From Streptomyces sp. NBC_01283 (lineage in GTDB: Bacteria; Actinomycetota; Actinomycetes; Streptomycetales; Streptomycetaceae): 64,000 bases of DNA. The DNA lies in assembly GCF_041435335.1 (NCBI RefSeq), contig NZ_CP108430.1:1922001-1986000 (forward strand), in the 5' to 3' direction. The notes under the pieces were generated by a model. The model searched no databases. It saw only the letters and a program-made list of their open reading frames with translations, and was not told the origin of the DNA. The number at the start of each line of letters is the position of its first letter. Within the stretch, counting starts at the first letter, position 1. Position numbers and translations under genes: made by a program. Shown in pieces: positions 1 through 8,176 of the stretch.

Positions 1-131
1 ATCTTCCGCATCTGGCTCTTGGCCAGAGTGTTGATGCCGAGGCGACCGTCCGCCCAGTCGGCGACCCGCTCCCCCTTGCCGGCCGGAGCCGGTCGTTCGC
101 TGTTCCGGGTGTGCTCGAAACGTCCACTCAT
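1..131 (-). CDS. qcrB: Cytochrome bc1 complex cytochrome b subunit, N-terminus only (cut by window edge)
   Basis: Only the first 43 codons are in the window, read leftwards from the ATG at 129-131. The visible peptide ends with ADWADGRLGINTLAKSQMRK, which resembles the segment just before the first transmembrane helix of actinobacterial QcrB (ADWADGRLG...LAK..MRKIFPDHWSF in the family as I know it). QcrB carries haem b and the quinol sites of the respiratory bc1-aa3 supercomplex in the membrane. No qcrA or qcrC is visible upstream (132-250 is non-coding), so this may be the extra stand-alone qcrB paralogue that some streptomycetes carry, not the housekeeping copy. The identification rests on about 20 residues. 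Confidence 0.65.
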   Translation of the reverse strand, partial: MSGRFEHTRNSERPAPAGKGERVADWADGRLGINTLAKSQMRK

Positions 132-250
132 CCGGCTACCCCCCTCAGGCGGCTACCACATTAGATCAAGGGGTACCGGGAGCCAACAGGGCCTCCACAA
201 CCGGTAGTTGACGATCATCGGATACGCAGGTCAGGCCCCTGCGCGGGTCA

Positions 251-1297
251 TCAGGTCGCCTCCCGTACCAACTCGATCGCCCGCCCCAGCGTCGCGAGCC
301 GCGCCTCCAGGCTCTCGCCCGCCGGATAGAAGCGGACCGTGTCCACGCCCGCGTCGCGCCACACCCTCAGCCGGGCGCGGACCATGTCCTCGGTACCGAT
401 GAGAGTGGTGGCGAGGACCATGTCGTCGGTGATCAGGGCCGCGGCAGCGTCGCGGTCACCGGACTGCCAGCAGGCGCGGACCTCCGCCGCGATGTCGGCC
501 CAACCCTGCCTGCTGTAGGCGTTGTTGTAGTAGTTGGTGGTGGCGGAGCCCATGCCGCCCAGGCTGAAGGCGAGCTCCTTCTTGCGGCTCGCGACCATCG
601 TGCGCAGGGCGTCCTCGTCGTCGGCGAAGGCCACTTCGGCACCCTGGCAGATGTTCAGGTCGCCGCGGGTGCGGCCGGAGGCGGCAAGGCCCGCGTCGAG
701 GTGGTCGAAGTAGGCCTCCTTCGCTCCCTCCGGGACGAAGCTGGTGCCCAGCCAGCCGTCCGCGATCTCGCCGGTCAGGCGCAGCATCTTGGGCGAGAGG
801 GTGGCGAGGTAGATGGGCAGTTCGTGCTCGGCGCGCATGGACAGGCGCATGGGCTTCGCCTCACCGCCGGGCAGCGGGAGGGTGAACTCCCGCCCTGCGT
901 AAGAGATCTTCTCCCCCGTGGCCGCCTGGCGGATGATCTCCACGGTCTCCCGCATCCGGGTCAGCGGCCGAGCGAAGGGCACTCCGTGCAGGCCTTCGAT
1001 CACCTGCGGCCCCGACGGTCCCAGCCCGAGGAGGAAGCGGCCCTCGGAGATGTTCGAGAGGGTGATCGCCGCGCGGGCGATGGCCGCCGGGGTCCGGGTC
1101 GCGAGCTGGATGATGCCGGAACCGAGCAGCATCCTCTCCGTGCGGGCGGCCAAGTAGCCCAACGGGGAGGGCGCTTCGGAACCCCACGCCTCCGCGACCC
1201 AGCAGATGTCCATCCCCAGCTTCTCGGCCTCGGTGACGAAGTCCACGGTCTCCCGCCAGTTCGCCCCGGACGCCTCGATGGTCGTCGACGTGCGCAT
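251..1297 (-). CDS. LLM-class F420-dependent oxidoreductase
   Basis: 348 aa, a normal length for the luciferase-like monooxygenase (LLM) TIM-barrel family that uses coenzyme F420 or FMN. Recognisable are the N-terminal strand followed by AEKLGMDICWVAEAWGSEA, the GSGIIQLATRTPAAIARAA segment typical of F420-dependent LLM enzymes, and the FLLGLGPSGPQVIEG motif. The ATG overlaps the stop of the upstream SRPBCC gene as TGATG, so the two are translationally coupled and probably act on the same hydrophobic substrate. The substrate cannot be read from the sequence. An in-frame upstream extension to 1933 is a shadow of the SRPBCC gene and was not used. Confidence 0.85.
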   Translation of the reverse strand: MRTSTTIEASGANWRETVDFVTEAEKLGMDICWVAEAWGSEAPSPLGYLAARTERMLLGSGIIQLATRTPAAIARAAITLSNISEGRFLLGLGPSGPQVIEGLHGVPFARPLTRMRETVEIIRQAATGEKISYAGREFTLPLPGGEAKPMRLSMRAEHELPIYLATLSPKMLRLTGEIADGWLGTSFVPEGAKEAYFDHLDAGLAASGRTRGDLNICQGAEVAFADDEDALRTMVASRKKELAFSLGGMGSATTNYYNNAYSRQGWADIAAEVRACWQSGDRDAAAALITDDMVLATTLIGTEDMVRARLRVWRDAGVDTVRFYPAGESLEARLATLGRAIELVREAT

Positions 1298-1872
1298 CAC
1301 GCGTCCGCCTCCCGGGAAGCGGCGCCCTCGGCCCCGGACGCGGCACCCCCTTCCCCGGACGCGCCGCCCTCGGCCAGTTCCTTGATCGCGTCCAGCGTGG
1401 CCGCCATGTTCTGCTCGAACTCCCGCATCCGTACGTACACGATCTTCTGCTCCTTCTCCGGCATCCGGTCGATCGCGCACGAAAGACCCGAGCGGCCCGG
1501 TCCCATCCGCATCCACTGGGTCAGCTCGGTCCCGCCGTCGTCCGCCGCCGCGAGGCTGAACCGCCAGACCGCGCTGGGGCGTTCGGGGTCCTCGACGGCC
1601 CAGGCGAACACGCGTGGGGCCTCGCACTCCACGACGTACGACGTGGTCTCCCACGCGCCGAACGACGCGTGCTCGCTGCGGCCGACGAACCGCGCGCCGA
1701 CGACGGGCCAGGTCGTCCCGCCCAACCACTCGACCGACCGCAGTTCCGTGCTCAGGCGGGGCATGAGGCCGATGTCGGAGACGAGCTCCCACACGCGTTC
1801 CGGTGATGCGGCGATCCGTCTGCGTACCTCGGCCGTCGGCGTGTCCGCGTAGCGCGCGCCTGTCCACTCCAT
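1297..1872 (-). CDS. SRPBCC family protein (polyketide cyclase/START-like)
   Basis: 191 aa from the ATG at 1870-1872, preceded by an AGAGAGG Shine-Dalgarno. A longer reading to 1926 adds residues without a ribosome site. The fold signature is the N-terminal strand RRRIAASPERVWELVSDI, followed by WPVVGARFVGR and a C-terminal helix. SRPBCC proteins bind hydrophobic ligands in a helix-grip pocket. The last 25 residues are Ala/Gly/Glu-rich and look disordered. The gene overlaps the LLM oxidoreductase start, so the two likely form one operon. No ligand can be inferred. Confidence 0.8.
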   Translation of the reverse strand: MEWTGARYADTPTAEVRRRIAASPERVWELVSDIGLMPRLSTELRSVEWLGGTTWPVVGARFVGRSEHASFGAWETTSYVVECEAPRVFAWAVEDPERPSAVWRFSLAAADDGGTELTQWMRMGPGRSGLSCAIDRMPEKEQKIVYVRMREFEQNMAATLDAIKELAEGGASGEGGAASGAEGAASREADA

Positions 1873-1996
1873 CGTGGTTCGCCTCTCTGTAGTCGCTGAC
1901 CACGAGAGTTGCGTAGATAGACTCACTCGTCAAGAGTGCTGCCCCGTCAGCGGAGGAAGGGGTTCTACGGCCGTTCCGCGGCCGTCCCGCGCCCGT

Positions 1997-2494
1997 TCAG
2001 CGGCTGAAGCGGTCCCGGATGTCCGGCCGTTCGGCCAGTCGCGCCGGGTAACCGGGGCCGAGGCGCGGATGCGTGTCCGCGGCCGACATCGGCTCCTTGC
2101 AGTGGGCGCAGACCACCTCCGCCGCGGCCTCGTGCCCGCAGCGGTCGTGCTCGAAGACGACCGGCGCTCCCTCGTCGCCGCTCAGCCAGCGGTTGCCCCA
2201 GCTGTTCATCACGGCGAGCACACCGAAGAAGTCGCGGCCCTTCTCGGTGAGCACGTAGTCGTAGCGCACCGGTTCGCTCTGATAGGCGCGCTTTTCCATG
2301 AGGCCCTCGTCGACCAGGCGGCGCAGCCGGTCGGTCAGGGTGTTGCGCGCGATGCCCAGCTCCTGCTGGAAGACGTCGAACCTCTTGATCCCGTAGAACG
2401 CCTCGCGCAGCACGAGCGGCGTCCACCAGTCGCCCAGCAGGTCCATGGTGCGCGCGATGGAGCAGGGCCAGTTGGCAAAGGAGGTCCGCCTCAT
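1997..2494 (-). CDS. HxlR family transcriptional regulator
   Basis: 165 aa. Winged-helix HxlR signature: CSIARTMDLLGDWWTPLVLREAF near the N-terminus, then FDVFQQELGIARNTLTDRLRRLVDEGLMEKR. The C-terminal part contains a Cys/His cluster (CGHEAAAEVVCAHC) that could bind zinc or sense thiol stress. It lies 124 bp upstream of the SRPBCC gene in the same direction and is divergent from the MoxR gene, so either neighbour could be a target. The start ATG (2492-2494) keeps the conserved MRRTSFANWPCS beginning. In-frame sequence further upstream reads as low-complexity, non-family residues. Confidence 0.85.
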   Translation of the reverse strand: MRRTSFANWPCSIARTMDLLGDWWTPLVLREAFYGIKRFDVFQQELGIARNTLTDRLRRLVDEGLMEKRAYQSEPVRYDYVLTEKGRDFFGVLAVMNSWGNRWLSGDEGAPVVFEHDRCGHEAAAEVVCAHCKEPMSAADTHPRLGPGYPARLAERPDIRDRFSR

Positions 2495-2738
2495 GCCGCA
2501 ATGATACGAGAAGGGACCACGGATCCCGGTGGGTCTCGAAGCTGGACTCAGCAGCCCGCGGCGGGTGCCGGCGCCGTCACGTGACGTTCGACGCAAACGC
2601 GTCGCCCCCGTTGTGGAGCGGCCCGGAGGACTGATCAAGTGGCGATACTCGCTCTGCCCCACAGCCCGCAAGCCCGAAGCGCGCAAGACCGACAGTCCGA
2701 ACGCGCGCACTCGTCGCACCGCCAAGCCGGAGGCCCCG

Positions 2739-3599
2739 TTGCTCTTCACATCCGTGGACGATGTCGCCACGCGGCTCGCCGATACGGGCTATCTGGCCTC
2801 GACCGCCGTGGCCACCACCGTCTTCCTGGCCGACCGGCTCGGCAAGCCGCTGCTCGTGGAAGGCCCGGCCGGTGTCGGCAAGACCGAACTGGCCAAGGCC
2901 GTCGCCGAGGTCGCGGACGCACGCCTGGTCCGGCTCCAGTGCTACGAGGGCGTGGACGAGTCCCGCGCGCTCTACGAGTGGAACCACGCCAAGCAGCTGC
3001 TGCGCATCACCGCGGGCCGCGACGAGTCCTGGGACGAGACGCGCACGGACATCTTCAGCGAGGAGTTCCTGCTCCCGCGCCCGCTGCTCACCGCCATCCG
3101 CGGCAGCGAGCCGAAGGTGCTCCTGATCGACGAGACCGACAAGGCGGACGTCGAGGTGGAGGGGCTGCTCCTGGAGGTCCTGAGCGACTTCCAGGTCACG
3201 GTTCCCGAGCTGGGCACCATCACCGCGACGCGCCGCCCGTTCACCGTCCTCACGTCGAACGCGAGCCGCGAGCTCTCCGAGGCGCTGCGCCGCCGCTGTC
3301 TCTTCCTCCACATCGGTTTCCCCGACGAGGAGCTGGAGCGCCGCATCGTGCGCCTGAAGGTGCCAGGACTCGACGAGGCCCTCGCACGGTCGGTCGTCCG
3401 CGTGGTCGGCGCGCTGCGTGCGATGGACCTGCGCAAGGTCCCGTCGGTCGCGGAGACCATCGACTGGGCCCGTACGCTCCTCGCGCTCGGCGCCGACTCC
3501 CTCGACGAGGACATCGTGCGCGACACGCTCGGCGTCGTCCTCAAGCACCAGGACGACGTGCTGAAGGCGGCGGCCAAGCTGGACCTGGACGCCGTGTGA
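2739..3599 (+). CDS. MoxR-type AAA+ ATPase
   Basis: 286 aa if started at the TTG at 2739, which has a GGAGG ribosome site 5 bp upstream and gives the family-like beginning LFTSVDDVATRLADTGYLAS. A longer open frame to 2529 is Arg/Ala-rich and unlike the family. Walker A is GPAGVGKTE (about residue 45) and Walker B is KVLLIDETDKAD; VLTSNASRELSEALRRRC gives sensor 1 and the arginine finger. MoxR ATPases remodel or activate partners together with VWA proteins, and the next gene, overlapping by GTGTGA, encodes one. The pairing resembles CoxD/CoxE-like maturation systems, but no molybdenum hydroxylase gene is nearby. Confidence 0.85.
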   Translation: MLFTSVDDVATRLADTGYLASTAVATTVFLADRLGKPLLVEGPAGVGKTELAKAVAEVADARLVRLQCYEGVDESRALYEWNHAKQLLRITAGRDESWDETRTDIFSEEFLLPRPLLTAIRGSEPKVLLIDETDKADVEVEGLLLEVLSDFQVTVPELGTITATRRPFTVLTSNASRELSEALRRRCLFLHIGFPDEELERRIVRLKVPGLDEALARSVVRVVGALRAMDLRKVPSVAETIDWARTLLALGADSLDEDIVRDTLGVVLKHQDDVLKAAAKLDLDAV

Positions 3600-5020
3600 C
3601 CGCGCGGGCCACCGGGGTCCCGGAGCGGCTCACCGCACTCGTGCAGGCGCTGCGCTCGCACGGCATCCGGATCGGTACGGGCGAGACGGTGGACGCCGGG
3701 CAGGCGATCGAGGCCCTCGGCCTCGCCGACCGGGAGCGGGTACGGGAGGGGCTCGCCGCCGCGCTGCTGCACAGCGAGGGGCAGCGGCCGGTGTTCGACC
3801 CCGTCTTCGACCTGTACTTTCCGCGCGGGATCGGCGCTCCCGGCGCGCTGGACGGCTCCGACTCCGGCTCCGACTCAAGCCCCGGCTCGGGCCGGGAGTT
3901 CGACAGGGACGACCTGCGTGAGCGCCTTGCCGCCGCGCTCGCCGCCAACGACCAAGCGCTGCTTGCCCAGTTGGCGGCCGAGGCAGTCGACGGCATGGGC
4001 GGCTACGGGACACAGCCGGGCTCCGGAGGGAGCGGCGGGTCGGACGGCTGGTCGTCGCACCAGACGCTGTCCAGGCTCCGCCCGGAGACCCTGCTGGCCC
4101 GCATCCTCGCGGGCATCCGCGAGGGAACGGCCGAAGGCGAGTTCACCGACCGTCTCACCGCCGACGAGATCCGCCGCCGCATCGAGGGCTTCCGCGGCCT
4201 TGTGGGTGCCGAGGCCCGGCGCCGGGTCGCCGAGCGGCGCGGTGCGGACGAGATCGCGCGGCGGGCCATCGCCCCGACCGCCGACCGGGTGGACTTCCTC
4301 ATCGCGGGCCGCGCCCAGCTCGACGAGCTCCGCAGGACGGTCCAGCCGCTGGCCCGCAAACTGGCGACGCGCCTGGCCGCGCGCCGCCGCCGTGCCGCCC
4401 GCGGCCACATCGACCTGCGCAGGACGCTGCGCGGTTCGCTGTCCACGGGCGGCATCCCGATGCGCCCGGTCCTGCGGCGGCGCCGCCCCGCACGCCCCGA
4501 ACTGGTCCTCCTGTGCGATGTGTCCGGTTCAGTGGCGGGCTTCGCCAACTTCACGATGCTGCTGGTCCAGGCGCTGCACGACCAGTTCAGCAAGGTGCGG
4601 GTCTTCGCCTTCGTCAACCGCGTCGACGAGGTGACCGACCTCATCGCACGCGGCACGGCCGACCCCGAGGGCCTGGGCAGCCGCATCATCTCGGGGGCGG
4701 CCGTCACCGGCTACCACGGCAGCAGCGACTACGGCACCTCCCTGGGCGAGTTCGCCGAGCGCTACGCCGATGCGGTCACCCCGCGCTCCACGGTCTTCGT
4801 GCTCGGCGACGCCCGCACGAACATGAGCGACCCGAACGTCCCCGCCCTGCGCACCCTCGCCTCCCGCGCCCGCAAGGTGTACTGGCTCAACCCGGAGCGC
4901 CGCGCCCAGTGGCAGACCGGCGACTCGGCGGCCGGCACCTATGCGGAGCTCGTGGAGATGTACGAGTGCCGCAACGCGCAGCAGCTCAGCGCGCTGATCG
5001 CACGTCTGCTGCCGGTCTGA
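3596..5020 (+). CDS. VWA domain-containing protein (CoxE-like)
   Basis: 474 aa from a GTG that overlaps the MoxR stop codon. The N-terminal 200 residues are helical and include a Ser/Gly/Asp-rich linker. The C-terminal von Willebrand A domain carries the metal-ion-dependent adhesion motif DVSGSVAG (Asp308, Ser310, Ser312), followed by GSSDYGTSLGEF and VFVLGDARTN. The length and the MoxR partner match CoxE-like proteins, which act as adaptors between the ATPase and its client. The client is not identifiable here. Translational coupling makes a joint complex likely. Confidence 0.85.
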   Translation: MTARATGVPERLTALVQALRSHGIRIGTGETVDAGQAIEALGLADRERVREGLAAALLHSEGQRPVFDPVFDLYFPRGIGAPGALDGSDSGSDSSPGSGREFDRDDLRERLAAALAANDQALLAQLAAEAVDGMGGYGTQPGSGGSGGSDGWSSHQTLSRLRPETLLARILAGIREGTAEGEFTDRLTADEIRRRIEGFRGLVGAEARRRVAERRGADEIARRAIAPTADRVDFLIAGRAQLDELRRTVQPLARKLATRLAARRRRAARGHIDLRRTLRGSLSTGGIPMRPVLRRRRPARPELVLLCDVSGSVAGFANFTMLLVQALHDQFSKVRVFAFVNRVDEVTDLIARGTADPEGLGSRIISGAAVTGYHGSSDYGTSLGEFAERYADAVTPRSTVFVLGDARTNMSDPNVPALRTLASRARKVYWLNPERRAQWQTGDSAAGTYAELVEMYECRNAQQLSALIARLLPV

Positions 5021-5126
5021 ACGGAGGCGCGGCCGACCGTAAGCTGGCCGGGCGGGATTCGGTGGTCCGTGGTCGGTGACCGGCTGCCCGTGGCCGGTGG
5101 TCGGTGAAGTGGCGAGGAGGACGCGC

Positions 5127-6281
5127 GTGGCAGGCGACGGGCTTGATGGGCTCGACGGGCTCAAGGACGTGATCCGGGCTCGGATCGACGAGGTGCGCGG
5201 CGAGCTCGTCGGACTCAGCCGGCGGATCCACGCCCATCCGGAGATCGCCTTCGAGGAGCGGCGGGCCGCCGGGTGGTGCGCGGACGTGCTGCGCGGGCAC
5301 GGCTTCGCGGTGACGGCTCCGGCGTACGGGCTCGACACCGCCTTCGAGGCGACCCTGGGGTCGGGTCCCGTGACGGTCGCGCTGGCCTGCGAGTACGACG
5401 CGCTGCCCGGCATGGGGCATGCCTGCGGGCACAATCTGATCGCGGCGGCGGGCGTGGGGGCCGCCCTCGGTCTCGCTCCGGTCGTCGATCAACTGGGGCT
5501 CACCGTCCGGGTGTTGGGTACGCCCGCCGAGGAGAGCGGTGCCGGGAAGGCGCTGCTGCTCGACGCCGGGGCCTTCAAGGGGGTGGACGCGGCGATGATG
5601 GTGCACCCGTGCCCGTTCGAGGTGGCCGACTTCCACTCGTACGCGATGGGGGCGCTCTCCGTGACGTACACGGGGAAGTCCGCGCACGCCGCGCTCAACC
5701 CGCAGGACGGGCGGAACGCGGCCGACGCGCTGACCGTGGCGCAGGTGGCCATCGGGCTGCTCCGGCAGCACCTTCCCGGGGAGTGGAAGGTGCACGGGAT
5801 CACCACTGAGGCCGGGACGGCGCTCAACGCCATTCCCGAGCGGGCGAGTGCCGCGTACGCGCTGCGGACGCCGTCGGTGGAGGAACTCCGCGAGCTGCGG
5901 GAGCGGGTGGCGGACTGCTTCCGTGCGGGGGCGCTCGCGGCCGGGTGCTCGGTGGAGCTCGAACAGCCCGCGCCCGACTATCTCGACTTCCGGTCCGATG
6001 CCGCTCTGCTCGCGCTGTGGGAGGCGAACGCGCGCGCTCTGGGGCGCCCCGAGCCGCAGCGGCGCGGCCCCTTCGCGTCGACGGACATGGGCAACGTCTC
6101 GCACGTCGTGCCGTCGATCCACCCCGTACTCGACATCAGCGGGGGCGGCTGCGGCCCGCACCAGCCGGAGTTCGCCGCCGCGGCCGCCACGCCGGTGGCC
6201 GAACAGGCCCTGGTCGAGGGGGCCGTGGGGCTCGCGTGGACGGCCGCGGACTTCGCGGTCAGCCGGTCGGCGCTTTCGTAG
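5127..6281 (+). CDS. M20 family peptidase/amidohydrolase
   Basis: 384 aa from a GTG with GAGGAGG 6 bp upstream; an in-frame ATG at 5076 lacks a ribosome site. Metal-ligand motifs of the M20 amidohydrolase clade are present: IHAHPEIAFEE, CEYDALPGMGHACGHN, GTPAEESGAGK and the dimerisation region TYTGKSAHAA. Members remove acyl or amino groups from N-acylated amino acids or aminobenzoyl-glutamate-type amides in the cytoplasm. The 3' end overlaps the convergent ABC ATPase gene by 23 bp. Substrate unknown. Confidence 0.85.
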   Translation: MAGDGLDGLDGLKDVIRARIDEVRGELVGLSRRIHAHPEIAFEERRAAGWCADVLRGHGFAVTAPAYGLDTAFEATLGSGPVTVALACEYDALPGMGHACGHNLIAAAGVGAALGLAPVVDQLGLTVRVLGTPAEESGAGKALLLDAGAFKGVDAAMMVHPCPFEVADFHSYAMGALSVTYTGKSAHAALNPQDGRNAADALTVAQVAIGLLRQHLPGEWKVHGITTEAGTALNAIPERASAAYALRTPSVEELRELRERVADCFRAGALAAGCSVELEQPAPDYLDFRSDAALLALWEANARALGRPEPQRRGPFASTDMGNVSHVVPSIHPVLDISGGGCGPHQPEFAAAAATPVAEQALVEGAVGLAWTAADFAVSRSALS

Positions 6282-7065
6282 GCGCCTTCGCCTTCATGGT
6301 CGGTACGACCACCGGGGAGCCGTCGCCCGGCGCCTGAAGGATGTCCGCGTCGATCCCGTACAGCTCCTTGACCAGCTCGGCGGTCACCACATCGCGGGCC
6401 GGGCCGTTCGCGACGACCTTGCCCGCGTTCATGGCGATGACGGTGTCGGCGTAGCGGGCGGCGCTCGCGAGGTCGTGCAGGACCATGACGACGGTGCGGC
6501 CCGCGGCGGCCACTTCCCTTACCAGGGACAGGACTTCGACGGCGTGCCCGAGGTCCAGGGCGCTGGTCGGCTCGTCGAGGAGCACGATCGGTGTCTCCTG
6601 GGCGAGGACCATCGCGAGCCAGCACCGCTGCCGCTGGCCGCCGGAGAGATGGTCGAGGCGGCGCGTGGCGAGGTCCGTGGTGCCGGTGGCTTCGAGGGCG
6701 GCGCGCACGGCGGTCTCGTCCTCGCGCGACCACTGGCGGAACAGGCCCTGGTGGGGGTGGCGTCCGTAGCGGACGAGTCCGGCGACGGTGACCGCTTCGG
6801 GGGCCTGCGGGGACTGGGCGAGCAGCGCGATGCGGTGGGCGGCGCGGCGCTGGGTGAGCTGCCACACGTCCTCGTCCCCGGCGCGTACCGTGCCCGAACT
6901 CGGCTTGTGGAGCCGGGAGATGGAACGGAGCAGCGTCGACTTTCCGCAGCCGTTGGGGCCGACGATGGCGGCGACCTGTCCGCTGGGGATGGTCAGGTCG
7001 ACGCCGTCCACGGCGGCCGTGTGGCCGGGATAGCCGGAGGTGAGCGCCTCGACGGTCAGTTGCAC
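6259..7065 (-). CDS. Ferric-siderophore ABC transporter ATP-binding protein (FecE/FepC type)
   Basis: 268 aa from the GTG at 7063-7065, 4 bp after the upstream permease stop. Walker A is GPNGCGKSTLL, the signature is LSGGQRQR, Walker B is IVLLDEPTSALD, and the switch His is in VMVLHDL. This set matches the FepC/FecE ATPases that power ferric-siderophore uptake. It is the last gene of a permease-permease-ATPase operon divergent from a binding lipoprotein and the enterobactin genes, so it should import the ferric form of that siderophore or its hydrolysis products. The C-terminus is Lys/Pro/Thr-rich and overlaps the M20 gene tail-to-tail. Confidence 0.92.
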   Translation of the reverse strand: MQLTVEALTSGYPGHTAAVDGVDLTIPSGQVAAIVGPNGCGKSTLLRSISRLHKPSSGTVRAGDEDVWQLTQRRAAHRIALLAQSPQAPEAVTVAGLVRYGRHPHQGLFRQWSREDETAVRAALEATGTTDLATRRLDHLSGGQRQRCWLAMVLAQETPIVLLDEPTSALDLGHAVEVLSLVREVAAAGRTVVMVLHDLASAARYADTVIAMNAGKVVANGPARDVVTAELVKELYGIDADILQAPGDGSPVVVPTMKAKAPTKAPTG

Positions 7066-7069
7066 GGGG

Positions 7070-8176
7070 TCAGGCCTTTCCGGTCTGCTCGGAGTTCTTG
7101 CCGAAGAGGACCCACAGGAGGAAGGGTCCGCCAAGCACGCTGGTGATGACGCCGACGGGGATCTCCACGGGGGCGACGACGCGGCCGAGCGCGTCGGCGG
7201 CGCCCACGAGGGCCGCGCCGACCAGGGCCGAGCCGATGACGGGGACGCGGGTGGGTCCGCTGAGCCGGGTGGCGACGACGGGTGCGGCGAGCGCGACGAA
7301 CGCGATGGGGCCGCCGATGCCGACGGCCACGCCGGACAGGGCGACGGCGAGCGCGAGGGTCACGGCGCGGACGCGGCGGACGTTGACGCCGAGGGTGGCC
7401 GCCATGTCGTCGTCGAAGCGCAGGAGTTGGAGGCGGCTTCCGGCGACGAGGGAGAGCGGGACCAGGACGAGCAGGATCAGGGACAGGGGCGTGCCGACAC
7501 TCCAGTCCCGGCCGCTGAGCGAGCCGACGGTCCAGAGGAAGACGCCGCCCGCGGTGTTGTCGTTCTCGCGGGACATGACGAGGTCGGTGACGGCGCCGAT
7601 GACGGTGGAGACGCCGATGCCGACGACCAGGATCCGGTATCCGCCGCTGCCCGCGCCGCCCGCGCAGGCGACGACGACCATGGCCGCGGCGGCGGCTCCG
7701 AGGGGCCCGAGCCACCAGTCGCCGATCATCCCGGTGGACGAGCCGACGACGGAGGCGACGACGGCCGCGGTGGCGCCTTCGTTGACGCCGATGATGTCGG
7801 GGGTGGCGAGCCGGTTCCCGGCGAGCGTCTGGGTCAGGCACCCGGCGGTGCCGAGCGCCGCACCGACCATGAGCCCCACGGCGATCCGGGGCAGGCGGAA
7901 GTCCTGGATGAGCATGACGGTGGCGGAGTCGCCGGTTCCGAGGAGCCCGGAGAGGCTGTCGGAGAAGCTCATCCCGGTGGAGCTGGCGAAGGTGGCGAAC
8001 GCGACGACGACCCCGATGAGCAGCGTGAGCCCGACGGCGGCGAGGGCGCTGCGGTAGGGGAAGAGCCAGGAGAAGGCCCCGACGCGTACGGCGGTGGAGT
8101 CGGGCGGGAGGATGTCGGGCGGGGTGATGTCGGCCGATGACCCGGGCCCGGCCTCGGGCATGCGCTCGGTGCTCAC
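7070..8176 (-). CDS. FecCD-type siderophore permease (second subunit)
   Basis: 368 aa from a GTG that overlaps the stop of the upstream permease (GTGA). An internal Met seven codons later is possible. A hydrophilic N-terminus of about 40 residues precedes roughly ten transmembrane segments. FecCD landmarks are FRLPRIAVGLMVGAALGTAGCL, GVNEGAT, and GGPIAFVALAAPVVATRLSGP near the C-terminus, the region that contacts the ATPase. It forms the membrane channel with the adjacent permease for ferric catecholate import. Confidence 0.92.
   Translation of the reverse strand: MSTERMPEAGPGSSADITPPDILPPDSTAVRVGAFSWLFPYRSALAAVGLTLLIGVVVAFATFASSTGMSFSDSLSGLLGTGDSATVMLIQDFRLPRIAVGLMVGAALGTAGCLTQTLAGNRLATPDIIGVNEGATAAVVASVVGSSTGMIGDWWLGPLGAAAAAMVVVACAGGAGSGGYRILVVGIGVSTVIGAVTDLVMSRENDNTAGGVFLWTVGSLSGRDWSVGTPLSLILLVLVPLSLVAGSRLQLLRFDDDMAATLGVNVRRVRAVTLALAVALSGVAVGIGGPIAFVALAAPVVATRLSGPTRVPVIGSALVGAALVGAADALGRVVAPVEIPVGVITSVLGGPFLLWVLFGKNSEQTGKA

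Noticed and set aside
1872..1905. Inverted repeat TCGTGGT/ACCACGA upstream of the SRPBCC gene as an HxlR operator
   Set aside because: Only 7 bp arms with a long spacer, overlapping the start codon; no second copy near the HxlR gene to support it.
2529..2738. N-terminal extension of the MoxR ATPase
   Set aside because: The extra 70 residues are low complexity and unlike the family, while a GGAGG-TTG start at 2739 gives the expected beginning.
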